The position numbers and the translations under genes are program-made. This document shows positions 38,433-46,135 of a DNA stretch of 64,000 nt, piece after piece. The DNA lies in the NCBI GenBank assembly GCA_022360445.1, contig JAKSCV010000068.1, positions 186,001 through 250,000 of the forward strand. Direction: 5' to 3'. Numbering within the stretch: position 1 is the first letter of the stretch; every line of letters starts with the position of its first letter. The notes below the pieces were generated by a model that worked only from the letters and a program-made list of their open reading frames with translations, searched no databases and was not told the DNA's origin. This DNA comes from Gammaproteobacteria bacterium (GTDB lineage Bacteria; Pseudomonadota; Gammaproteobacteria; UBA5861).

Positions 38433-39183
38433 AGCGAATGATTTGCCCGTTTTGCTTCAGCCCTTCGGGACCGAGCAGGTAGAGGTAGGGCGGGGTACGA
38501 CTCTCGGTGGTGGGGAGTTCGTTGCGGGATTCGCCCGGGTAGACCAGTGCACGAGAACGGGTACGCATGGGGCCGGGGTCAATAGCATTTACGGTCAGCG
38601 TTACCGGATCATTGGGATGGGCGGGAGCCGCTTCATGGGCGAGTATTTTGGTTAAGCCTTCGACGCCCGCTTTGGCAACACCAAAGGCACCCCAGTAAGC
38701 ACGCGTCTTTTCATCTGTTGAGAAGATGATGCGGGCGTTGCCTGATGCTTTGAGTAAAGGTAAACAGGCCTGAGTGAGCATAAACGGCCCGTTCAGGTTG
38801 GTTTGGATCATTTTGTACCAGTCATCCGCTGCGTAATTTTCCAGTGGTTTGGGCGGAGTAATCGCCACGGCACAGTGGACGAGGGCGTTGAGCGTTCCGA
38901 GTTCTTTTTTGATGTTCTGTGCAAGGTCATCGTAGTCTTTGTGGGTCGCACCTTCCAGGTCCAGGGGGTAAATCGCGGGTTGTGGATAACCCTTGGCTTC
39001 AATTTCATCGTAGATGGATTCAAGGCGGCGCATTTCTCTGTCCAGTAGGATAACAGTTGAGCCCAACCTCGCAAATTCCATAGAGAGAGCGTAACCCAAG
39101 CCATTAGCGGCACCTGTAATGAGTATGCATTGCCCTTGCAAGAGGTGGTCTGGGGCTTGATAGTCGAGCAGGGAGTTTGCCAT
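38416..39183 (-). CDS. YciK-like short-chain dehydrogenase with Phe at the catalytic Tyr position
   Basis: 255 residues, Rossmann fold with TGAANGLGYALSMEFA (cofactor motif, about 21-36) and IDPGPMRT downstream, closest in layout to YciK-type SDRs. The active-site motif that should read Y-x-x-x-K reads F-G-V-A-K (codon TTT on the minus strand); the upstream Ser is kept (IIFSTDEK). Without the Tyr hydroxyl normal hydride-transfer chemistry would be impaired, so it may have a changed or non-catalytic role. Monocistronic. Confidence 0.78.
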   Translation of the reverse strand: MANSLLDYQAPDHLLQGQCILITGAANGLGYALSMEFARLGSTVILLDREMRRLESIYDEIEAKGYPQPAIYPLDLEGATHKDYDDLAQNIKKELGTLNALVHCAVAITPPKPLENYAADDWYKMIQTNLNGPFMLTQACLPLLKASGNARIIFSTDEKTRAYWGAFGVAKAGVEGLTKILAHEAAPAHPNDPVTLTVNAIDPGPMRTRSRALVYPGESRNELPTTESRTPPYLYLLGPEGLKQNGQIIRFTAED

Positions 39184-39269
39184 AGGTTTGAATCCGTGTG
39201 AGGGCTTTACAGCCGTAAATGGGTCCTGAGCAGACGTAAAGAAGTGTGATTATAGGGTGTCTGCGTTTT

Positions 39270-41546
39270 TCAGCCAACGGCTGCGAGTTCAGAAATGGCC
39301 AGGCTGAGTGATTTATCGAACACGGAGTGATTCTCTATGTGAGTGCAGTCTTTCTTGTCGATATCGCTGAGTAGTTCTGTGGTTGTTTTTTCCATGGCTT
39401 TGAGACCATTTCGGTCAACAAAAACCATGATGCCTTCATCGACTATAATGGCGGAGAGCCTGAGCTTACGGGAAGTCCCCATTTTGTTGTCTTTGACTTC
39501 AAACCAAGCGCCTGGTTGGACATAGTCTGGTAGTTTGGATAGAGGCTCAATGGTATCATCATCAGTTTCTTCCCACGTGCTTGTGTCATGACCGCTCTGC
39601 TTGGCTGGACTGATCACACGATCAATTTCGGCTGCAATGTTGACGGCAGGCAGGTTTTCTCCGTCGGTCATGTCTAATCCGGTATCTTCTATTTCATCTA
39701 AAGTATTGACTCTATCCGCCTCTGCGATGAGTTCTTCGTGGGTTATTTCCAGCGCCTCGATAGATGCTTTGACTTGCACTTCGTTTTGTTTGGATTTGAT
39801 AAACAGCTTTTCAAGCCGTGCTCTGAGTTTTTTGTAGCGCTGGCTGATCTCGGTTTCGTCATAAACCGCTGACAGTGGCTGAAAGGAAGCGACGGTTTCG
39901 TCAAAAAGCGTGAGCAGGTGCGCCCACTGTGGGCTGTTTTTCCCGTATTGGGTATAACCACGGTACATAAGTGTGGCCCATTGTTTCAGAACTAATGTAT
40001 GCAAAGCCGGCGGGAAGGAAGCCTGCTTGAGGGTGGTGCGCAGTTGTTTAATCACAACTTGGCGAGCAACATCTTTGAGCGCCTGCTTTTGCGCCTTGGC
40101 CTCGTTATGTTTAATGTGCTCTTCTAAATCGGCAAGCCATTGGTTCAGTTTATCCATCATGGTGTCAAAAAAGCCAATGTCCTGATCAAAATCGCGGGCA
40201 ATTTCGTCAGTTAACTCATTGAAGAAGGCGTACGCCTGGTCTTGTTTGTCTTCAACAAGGGCCAGGTTTTCGTACAGTTTATTAATGAATTGTTTGACCG
40301 GATGGTTGGTTGTGGTAAGCAACGTTTCGTCGATAAAGGCGGCTTTAAACAAAGGGATTTGTAATTTAAGCAGCTGTGCCTCGGCCAAGGGCGAGGTCTC
40401 GGTATGAGACAATATGGCATTGTAAATATGCTGGACTAGTTCGATTACCCGGCTGTCTAGTTGACTCACTTGCTGCGAAACTATTCCCGATTGCTTGCGG
40501 GAAATTTGTTTTTGGAGTGCTCGCTTTAGTTCAGCGGATTCAAGGAGCTTGGTGTATGGCTGTTTTTTTTGCAGGCTAGATAAACCGGATATGAGGCGGT
40601 CGCGGGGAAAGTAAGATCCTGGGGTGTGAGCACTTTTGGGCTGCACGCTGGCCTGAGATGTGTGAGGGTGAATGTAGCGACTCACCGCTTGATAAATCGC
40701 CTGATCTTGTTGAAGCTCACCAGCGGTGTGGTCAGGAGCACAGTATGAACTTTCTTGAACACGTGTATTTTCTGCGGTGTTGAGTGGGTGTGCTGGCTCA
40801 TCAACGTCGTTTTCTAATTCTGAGAACGATAAGTCCTTGTCCGCAGCGCTGGTGCTTTTGACAGCGGAATGTGTTTCTTTTGCCAGGATATTGGCTTCGG
40901 CGAGTTGTGTGTTGAGTGTTTCGTAAATCTGGTCCAAATTGACCATGACAGATAAGTCGAATAGCTTGTAGAGGATAAGCTTGGTTTGCAGGTCTAACTC
41001 ATCGGTAAGAGGTTTGATTGCTGTTTGAAATGCCTGGCAAAAAACTTTCGGCTCAACGGCTTGGAAGTGAAAGGCAAGTGCAGTGAGTTCACTGAGTGTT
41101 TGCAGGCGCTGTCTCAGTGCACTGAGGATACCCCGGTAAAGCTGAGTGATTTTTTCCTCCATACCGGAGATAGCCACCATTTCTTCCATAACATCCTGAT
41201 CAATCAGGCACAATTCTTCATCATTAACCTGTGCATTGCTGCCCGCTTCCAGAGGTTCGGACTCAACCGTTGGCCGGAGCGATATTTGAATATGGGCCAA
41301 AAATTCGCTTTTAATCTGAGTCCGTTCAAGGCGCAACAGGCGCATCACGTCGAAGTAGTCTTGCTGTTCACGGTTGTTTTCTGCTTTGTCAGCCAAGTTG
41401 AATAGAAAATCATCCGCGCCATCAAACATGGCATCGACCAACGAAGAGGCTTTATCCAACGCAGTGAATTTTAAATCCTGAATCAGCTTTTCAAAATTCG
41501 TGTCTGAACGGTGTTCTGTTTTGCGTGAATACTGGTTCTTTGCCAT
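39270..41546 (-). CDS. DUF1631-family protein
   Basis: 758 residues, mostly helical and charged. The N-terminal region (about 20-100) has LVDAMFDGADDFLFNLADKAENNREQQDYFDVMRLLR, and the C-terminal part has LPDYVQPGAWFEVKDNK...RKLRLSAIIVDEGIMVFVDRNGLKA; both are DUF1631 hallmarks. The C-terminal beta-rich segment resembles a PilZ-like module seen in this family. The middle (about 230-320) is low complexity and variable. Role unknown; related genes occur in Pseudomonas and allied genera. Confidence 0.75.
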   Translation of the reverse strand: MAKNQYSRKTEHRSDTNFEKLIQDLKFTALDKASSLVDAMFDGADDFLFNLADKAENNREQQDYFDVMRLLRLERTQIKSEFLAHIQISLRPTVESEPLEAGSNAQVNDEELCLIDQDVMEEMVAISGMEEKITQLYRGILSALRQRLQTLSELTALAFHFQAVEPKVFCQAFQTAIKPLTDELDLQTKLILYKLFDLSVMVNLDQIYETLNTQLAEANILAKETHSAVKSTSAADKDLSFSELENDVDEPAHPLNTAENTRVQESSYCAPDHTAGELQQDQAIYQAVSRYIHPHTSQASVQPKSAHTPGSYFPRDRLISGLSSLQKKQPYTKLLESAELKRALQKQISRKQSGIVSQQVSQLDSRVIELVQHIYNAILSHTETSPLAEAQLLKLQIPLFKAAFIDETLLTTTNHPVKQFINKLYENLALVEDKQDQAYAFFNELTDEIARDFDQDIGFFDTMMDKLNQWLADLEEHIKHNEAKAQKQALKDVARQVVIKQLRTTLKQASFPPALHTLVLKQWATLMYRGYTQYGKNSPQWAHLLTLFDETVASFQPLSAVYDETEISQRYKKLRARLEKLFIKSKQNEVQVKASIEALEITHEELIAEADRVNTLDEIEDTGLDMTDGENLPAVNIAAEIDRVISPAKQSGHDTSTWEETDDDTIEPLSKLPDYVQPGAWFEVKDNKMGTSRKLRLSAIIVDEGIMVFVDRNGLKAMEKTTTELLSDIDKKDCTHIENHSVFDKSLSLAISELAAVG

Positions 41547-41654
41547 AGTCGATTGAACGCCTGCTGAAGGATAGATATTGAATCTCTGCAGGTTATCGGC
41601 TCATAGCATTGAAAGCTTAAAGGCAAAAATCTGGAAATGAACGTTTGAAAAGCG

Positions 41655-42428
41655 TTAATCGAGAAGGAATTTCTGCACGATGTGTGTGAAAACTTCTGGT
41701 TTTTCTGCATGTAGCCAGTGTCCGGCATTCTGGATTAGCTTGAACTGAGCGGCAGGGAAATATTGACGAATGACCTTTTCATCCCCCTGAGTGATGTAAT
41801 CGGAAGTCCCCCCTTTTATGAATAAAGTTGGGCCTGTGAATGTCCCCCGGTGGGATGGGGCTGCGGCTAAATGTGCATATTGATCGATTAAAACCGGGAG
41901 GTTAAACCGCCAGTTAAACTGTTTATTGTCTTGTCGGTACAGGCTTTTGGCTAAAAATCCCCGAACCTCTGAGCTTTCTATGCTGCTTTTGAGTTGTTCA
42001 TCCGCTTCGCGGCGTGATTTGAGTGACGCCAGATCAATATGCTGAAGAGCATCAAAAATGTCATTGTGGTGAGGGGGGTAGGGTTTAGGCGCAATGTCGG
42101 CGACGATGAGTTTTCTGACAATTGTGGGCTGTGCCAGTGCAAGTTCCATTGCGACTTTGCCACCCATCGAATGGCCAAGCAGGCAAACCTGATTTAATTG
42201 TTGACTTTTAATATACTGGAGCACGTCTTCCGCCATACTGGGATAGCTCATTTCTACACGATGAGGCGACTGACCGTGGTTGCGCAAATCAAGAGCGTGG
42301 ACTGTAAAATTCTGGGCAAGCTTCTGGCATTGAACTTTCCAGTTATCCAGTGACCCGAAGAGGCCGTGTAACACAATAAGTGTATGGCCGGTACGGCCAT
42401 AAATGCTGCGGTGTAAAACAATCGACAT
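41655..42428 (-). CDS. YbfF-like alpha/beta hydrolase (acyl-CoA esterase type)
   Basis: 257 residues with LIVLHGLFGSLDNWKVQ (oxyanion HG), LDLRNHGQSPH, nucleophile elbow GHSMGGKVAM, an acid in the GGTSDYI loop and catalytic His in NAGHWLHAEKP. The order and the RNHG/GHSMGG pattern match YbfF. Hydrolyses small esters or acyl-CoA in vitro in E. coli. Divergent from the next gene with only 33 bp between. Confidence 0.85.
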   Translation of the reverse strand: MSIVLHRSIYGRTGHTLIVLHGLFGSLDNWKVQCQKLAQNFTVHALDLRNHGQSPHRVEMSYPSMAEDVLQYIKSQQLNQVCLLGHSMGGKVAMELALAQPTIVRKLIVADIAPKPYPPHHNDIFDALQHIDLASLKSRREADEQLKSSIESSEVRGFLAKSLYRQDNKQFNWRFNLPVLIDQYAHLAAAPSHRGTFTGPTLFIKGGTSDYITQGDEKVIRQYFPAAQFKLIQNAGHWLHAEKPEVFTHIVQKFLLD

Positions 42429-42461
42429 GCTGTTATTCCTGATGGATCGCGATCGGCGTTT

Positions 42462-43133
42462 ATGAAGAATCTTAACCTGTTTTTATCTACGGGTTGGCTG
42501 ATGTCTGCCTGGACCCTGTACAGCTTGGCAGTTGTTTTGGCGTTATACAAATTCCCCTGGCGTTCCCTGCGAGATAGTCGAGTCGTTCAACATCTTTTTT
42601 TGGGCTTGACCTTTGCCGTGGCACTACTTTGGTTGATGCGAGTGGCTATTTATCCTGGCCTGGAAGTGCATTTTTTAGGTGCCACAGTGTTGACATTAAT
42701 GTTTGGCTGGCCAATGGCATTGGTTTCAACAGCGATTGCTGGTGTAGGGAGTGTGTTTTTTAGTGATGTGAATATTGCAGCTTACGGTATTTACGGGGTT
42801 ATTCGAGGAGTTGTGCCGGTTTTGGTATCGTTCTCAATTTTTAAATTAACCGACTGGTATTTACCCAAACACTTTTTTATCTACATGTTTGTAAACTGTT
42901 TTTTTGGTGCCGGCATTGCTGTTTTTATAAGCTCGTTTTTTCTTATAGGTGCTTTGTGGCTGAGCGCATCTTACCCCCTGTCTTTTCTGTACAGCGAATA
43001 CTTTGTTTACCTACCGTTGATTATGTTTCCTGAAGCCTTAATTACCGGTATGGTAATGACGGGGATGATGGTTTATCACCCCGATTGGATCAAAACATTC
43101 GATAGCGCAGCCTATCTGGATGATAATAAATAA
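42462..43133 (+). CDS. CbiM-like energy-coupling-factor membrane protein
   Basis: 223 residues with six hydrophobic spans; VHFLGATVLTLMFGWPMALVSTAIAGVG and the C-terminal YHPDWIKTFDSAAYLD are typical of the CbiM-type/COG3235 substrate-binding membrane component of ECF transporters. Members import cobalt, nickel or related ligands, but no CbiQ/CbiO energising partners are adjacent here. A link to cobalt for the B12-dependent reductase at 46136 is only a guess. Confidence 0.65.
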   Translation: MKNLNLFLSTGWLMSAWTLYSLAVVLALYKFPWRSLRDSRVVQHLFLGLTFAVALLWLMRVAIYPGLEVHFLGATVLTLMFGWPMALVSTAIAGVGSVFFSDVNIAAYGIYGVIRGVVPVLVSFSIFKLTDWYLPKHFFIYMFVNCFFGAGIAVFISSFFLIGALWLSASYPLSFLYSEYFVYLPLIMFPEALITGMVMTGMMVYHPDWIKTFDSAAYLDDNK

Positions 43134-43185
43134 GCCATTGATTAAAATTTACTTTCTAAATCAAACCACGTAACCGGAGGATCTC

Positions 43186-43815
43186 ATGAAACTTAAAAGT
43201 TCCAGCTTTGCTGATAACGGGCCGATCCCAGCTGAATTTGCATTTGGCAAACACGAGCCCACTGAACACATGACCTTAAGCGACAATAAAAACCCGGCTT
43301 TTTCCTGGGAAGGCGCACCGGATGGCACGCAGTCATTTGTGATGATCTGTCATGACATTGATGTACCAACACAGCTGGATCTGGTTAACCAGGAAGACAA
43401 AGTCATTCCGGCAAGCTTGCCGAGGACGAGTTTTTTCCACTGGGTATTGGTGGATTTACCCGCAACAGCCAAGGCTATCGAAGCCGGTGAGTTTTCCAAT
43501 GGCGTGACGCCAAAAGGTAAGCCCGGACCAGAGGCCTCTAACGGCACACGACAGGGTGTGAATAACTACACCGAATTCATGGCGGGTAACCCCGACATGA
43601 GTGGCACTTATTTTGGTTACGATGGCCCCTGCCCACCCTGGAATGACGAAATTGTTCATCATTATATTTTTACGCTCTACGCATTAGACGTGCCACGTTG
43701 TGATGTCACGGGGCAGTTTGGTGGAGAGGATGTGCTCGCGGCCATTGACGGTCATGTACTGGCACAAGCACAAATCACAGGCTTGTACGCGATTAACCCT
43801 GCGGTGACTATCTGA
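43186..43815 (+). CDS. YbhB/YbcL-family PEBP-like protein
   Basis: 209 residues with the PEBP motif FAFGKHEP, NPAFSWEGAPDGTQSFVMICHDIDVP (D-x-D near the ligand pocket) and FFHWVLVDLP, then YFGYDGPCPPWNDEIVHHYIFTLYALDV. GGAGG precedes the ATG. Bacterial PEBP homologues have no agreed function. It is the first of three plus-strand genes with short gaps (4 and 15 bp). Confidence 0.85.
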   Translation: MKLKSSSFADNGPIPAEFAFGKHEPTEHMTLSDNKNPAFSWEGAPDGTQSFVMICHDIDVPTQLDLVNQEDKVIPASLPRTSFFHWVLVDLPATAKAIEAGEFSNGVTPKGKPGPEASNGTRQGVNNYTEFMAGNPDMSGTYFGYDGPCPPWNDEIVHHYIFTLYALDVPRCDVTGQFGGEDVLAAIDGHVLAQAQITGLYAINPAVTI

Positions 43816-43819
43816 ATCC

Positions 43820-44617
43820 ATGTTGACGTCAAAAATGGTAAGCATTGACCTTTACTATGAGGTACATAGCGAGACAGGATACCCCGTGCTATTCATGCAC
43901 GGCTTTTTATCAAGTCGTGCGCATTGGACACCGAATCTCCCAGCACTCATCGATAACGGGTTTAGACCCATTGTTTTAGAACTGCTTGGGCACGGAAACT
44001 CAAACACACCAGACGCCCCTGAACACTATCACCCCCAGCGCTATGTCCAACAATTTGAGGCCATTCGCGAAACGCTGGGTATAGAGCGTTGGCTCCTATG
44101 TGGTCAATCACTTGGCGCTGCGCTTGTGCTGAATTACGCCTACACCTATCCTGAGCGAACAACGGCACTAGCCTTTACCAATTCGCGTGCTGTCATGATG
44201 GAGCCAGAAGAAAGAAAAGAGGCTCTTGAAGAGTTCCAGCGCGAAGTTGCGGAAAAAGGTCCGCGAGTTATTGCAGAAAGCCCGATGAATCCTACCCGAA
44301 GCCGTCGCTTGCGTGCGGATATTAAGGCATTGTTGATGGCGCATAACGCCCAAATGAGCCTCAGGGCTTATGAAAATGCCATGTACTACACAGTGCCTTA
44401 TGCCGGGGTTAAGCACCGCTTGAAAGATAACACGTGCCCGGCACTGCATGTTTTTGGGCAACGGGAGCGTACGTTTCAGTCCGACCGAGATTATATTGCC
44501 GAGCATATGTCGAATTGCCAGGTAGTTGACCTGGAACATGCCGGTCATGCTGTGAACCTGGATGACGCCGACGGTTTTAATCAGGCTGTTATCACGTTTT
44601 TTAAAAAACAAATTTAA
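43820..44617 (+). CDS. alpha/beta hydrolase
   Basis: 265 residues with VLFMHGFLSSRAHW (oxyanion), LELLGHGNSN, nucleophile elbow GQSLGAALVLNYA (Ser about 95) and catalytic His in LEHAGHAVNLD. Related to dienelactone or ring-cleavage-product hydrolases and many unknown esterases. It starts 4 bp after the PEBP gene and is followed by an SDR, so the trio may process a common substrate. Confidence 0.78.
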   Translation: MLTSKMVSIDLYYEVHSETGYPVLFMHGFLSSRAHWTPNLPALIDNGFRPIVLELLGHGNSNTPDAPEHYHPQRYVQQFEAIRETLGIERWLLCGQSLGAALVLNYAYTYPERTTALAFTNSRAVMMEPEERKEALEEFQREVAEKGPRVIAESPMNPTRSRRLRADIKALLMAHNAQMSLRAYENAMYYTVPYAGVKHRLKDNTCPALHVFGQRERTFQSDRDYIAEHMSNCQVVDLEHAGHAVNLDDADGFNQAVITFFKKQI

Positions 44618-44632
44618 GAGAGGATAAACATT

Positions 44633-45403
44633 ATGAATCCCATGTCGCTTGAAGGAAAAAATATTATCGTTACTGGTGCAGGGCAGGGAATCGGTAAAGC
44701 GATTGCCAAAATGGCTGTTGATTTAGGCGCTCGTGTTGGCATCGTTGATGTCAATGTCGATACGCTGAACGCTACGGTTGATGAAATTGGAAGCTCCAAC
44801 GTTAAAGCCTATGCCGGCAGTGTTTCAGATGCAGCCTTTGTACAAAACATGGTTGACTCTGTGATGAGTGACTTTGGCAGCATCGAGGGCCTTGTCAACA
44901 ATGCAGGTATCGTGCGTGCGGCCATGATTGACAAAATGGAGGAGGGGATTTGGGACCAAGTCATTGATGTTAACTTAAAAGGTGTTTTCCTCTGTCTTCA
45001 AGCTGTTGGGAAGCACTACATCCAAAAAGCCAAGGCGGGCGACCCCTCGCCAGGAGCCCTAGTGAATATTTCATCCGATGCGGGCCGCCGAGGAACCATT
45101 GGCCAAATTAATTACGGCGCTGCCAAATCTGGTGTGCTGGGTTTAACCATGAGTTCCGCGCGTGAGTGGGGCCGTTATGGCATCCGCTCAAACAGTGTCT
45201 GTTTTGGCATGGTTGAAACACCGATGACAGAAACCATTCGAGGTGAAAAGTTTATCGACAAGTATCTGGCTCAAATCCCAATGGGGCGCATTGCAAAACC
45301 GGATGAAGTCGCCAGACCTGTCTGTTTTTTACTGTCTGATGCCGCATCGTATATCACAGGCCAACATTTAAGCGTAAACGGTGGTTTTCATATTGGTGTG
45401 TAA
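44633..45403 (+). CDS. short-chain dehydrogenase/reductase
   Basis: 256 residues, classical SDR: TGAGQGIGKAIAKMA cofactor motif (NAD(P)), NNAG, ISSDAGRRGTIGQINYGAAKSG with the Ser, Tyr and Lys of the active site, and the NGGFHIG C-terminus. Ends the PEBP-hydrolase-SDR transcript. Substrate not assignable. AGAGG lies before the ATG. Confidence 0.85.
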   Translation: MNPMSLEGKNIIVTGAGQGIGKAIAKMAVDLGARVGIVDVNVDTLNATVDEIGSSNVKAYAGSVSDAAFVQNMVDSVMSDFGSIEGLVNNAGIVRAAMIDKMEEGIWDQVIDVNLKGVFLCLQAVGKHYIQKAKAGDPSPGALVNISSDAGRRGTIGQINYGAAKSGVLGLTMSSAREWGRYGIRSNSVCFGMVETPMTETIRGEKFIDKYLAQIPMGRIAKPDEVARPVCFLLSDAASYITGQHLSVNGGFHIGV

Positions 45404-45435
45404 TCCTTCATATTAATGGTCATAGCGATCGACTG

Positions 45436-45458
45436 CGGCGCCTATTCTTCAAGCGCCG
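45436..45458 (+). terminator. possible terminator after the SDR gene
   Basis: Perfect CGGCGC (45436-45441) / GCGCCG (45453-45458) stem with an 11-base loop, then TGGTAGATTTTCC, a weak T run. Confidence 0.4.
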
Positions 45459-45508
45459 TGGTAGATTTTCCTGCATTCCAATTCACAATCGATATATTTA
45501 CTCCCAAG

Positions 45509-45517
45509 TTATCCACA
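45509..45517 (+). promoter_or_regulatory. consensus DnaA box upstream of the nrd locus
   Basis: TTATCCACA matches the DnaA-box consensus exactly. It lies 29 bp before the first NrdR box. DnaA is known to control ribonucleotide reductase genes in E. coli, so the site fits a cell-cycle input here. Two related TTCCCCACA sequences (45542-45550 and 45957-45965) have two mismatches. Confidence 0.5.
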
Positions 45518-45545
45518 GCATAACCCCAGCTAATTGACGGGTTCC

Positions 45546-45561
45546 CCACAGCATATAGTGT
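45546..45561. promoter_or_regulatory. NrdR box 1 upstream of the zinc-ribbon gene
   Basis: Sixteen bases matching 13 of 16 positions of the NrdR consensus (ACACWATATATWGTGT). The second box begins exactly 32 bp downstream, the helical-phased spacing characteristic of paired NrdR sites. Confidence 0.6.
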
Positions 45562-45577
45562 GCCGCTCAACCAAAAA

Positions 45578-45593
45578 ACCCAATTTATTGTGT
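45578..45593. promoter_or_regulatory. NrdR box 2 upstream of the zinc-ribbon gene
   Basis: Matches 14 of 16 positions of the NrdR consensus. Lies just before a candidate promoter (-35 TTGAAG at 45602-45607, 17-bp spacer, -10 AATAAT at 45625-45630) for the small gene at 45696, so an NrdR repressor could block this promoter. Confidence 0.65.
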
Positions 45594-45601
45594 TTTTTAA
45601 C

Positions 45602-45630
45602 TTGAAGTTTGCTTTAAACTGTCAATAATT
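45602..45630 (+). promoter_or_regulatory. candidate sigma70 promoter of the zinc-ribbon gene
   Basis: TTGAAG (45602-45607) and AATAAT (45625-45630) with a 17-base spacer, 66 bp before the ATG at 45696 and directly downstream of the tandem NrdR boxes. Confidence 0.4.
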
Positions 45631-45695
45631 AACCTATGCCTGAGTTGTGGAAGGCACACTGGACTATCTCGCCCATCTTTAATGAGTAGAGCTTT

Positions 45696-45944
45696 ATGAA
45701 GCAATGCACACATTGTGGTTCTGATATGCCGCTATACGATAGCCAATCTCAACAAAGGCTAAAAAGAAATACATACCACTGTGCAGGCTGCCGTGCGCAG
45801 CAGGTTAAGGGTTGTCTAGAAATTCCTGGTAACACAACAGACCTGGACCCTTATTACCATTTTGAGCGTATGCGCGCTTACCGGCAGAAAAATACTACGC
45901 GTAAGCCTGACTGTACGGCAGATCGACTGACATCGAACGTGTGA
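45696..45944 (+). CDS. small zinc-ribbon protein A (upstream of nrdJ)
   Basis: 82 residues: MKQCTHCGSDMPLY then RNTYHCAGCRAQQ, i.e. two CxxC knuckles about 25 residues apart, a zinc ribbon. The tail is basic and polar and includes LDPYYHF. It has a paralogue after nrdJb (49086) that shares QCxxC, M-x-L, Y-x-C-x-x-CR and LDP. It has its own NrdR-box pair and promoter, then nrdJa 191 bp later. Possibly a redox or DNA/RNA-binding accessory to the reductase; no known function is claimed. Confidence 0.65.
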   Translation: MKQCTHCGSDMPLYDSQSQQRLKRNTYHCAGCRAQQVKGCLEIPGNTTDLDPYYHFERMRAYRQKNTTRKPDCTADRLTSNV

Positions 45945-46061
45945 AACTCGAATGTCAATTCCCCACATTTAGAGAATCTTTCAAAAGCAGAGAGCAATCA
46001 CAAAAATAACATCCCAGATATATGGGTTTTCCTTTATCTTGTATCTTTGTGTAATCCATAT

Positions 46062-46077
46062 ACACTATATATAGTGA
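46062..46077. promoter_or_regulatory. NrdR box upstream of nrdJa
   Basis: Matches 15 of 16 NrdR-consensus positions, with a perfect 14-bp palindrome (CACTATA/TATAGTG) at 46063-46076. It lies 58 bp before the nrdJa ATG. No second box is found at the usual 31-32 bp spacing; a weak ATATAT palindrome 50 bp upstream scores poorly. Confidence 0.8.
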
Positions 46078-46135
46078 TCAAGGTAAATGCCTTTTGAGGC
46101 AGCTAAGGAACTCTCTACCAAGGACATCGTGCAGA

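Noticed and set aside
46013-46026. Second NrdR-like palindrome CCCAGATATATGGG
   Set aside because: Only about 9 of 16 consensus positions match when phased, and its spacing of about 50 bp does not fit paired NrdR sites.
45404-46135. Adenosylcobalamin riboswitch upstream of nrdJ
   Set aside because: No B12-box-like conserved segment was seen; NrdR boxes explain the regulation better.
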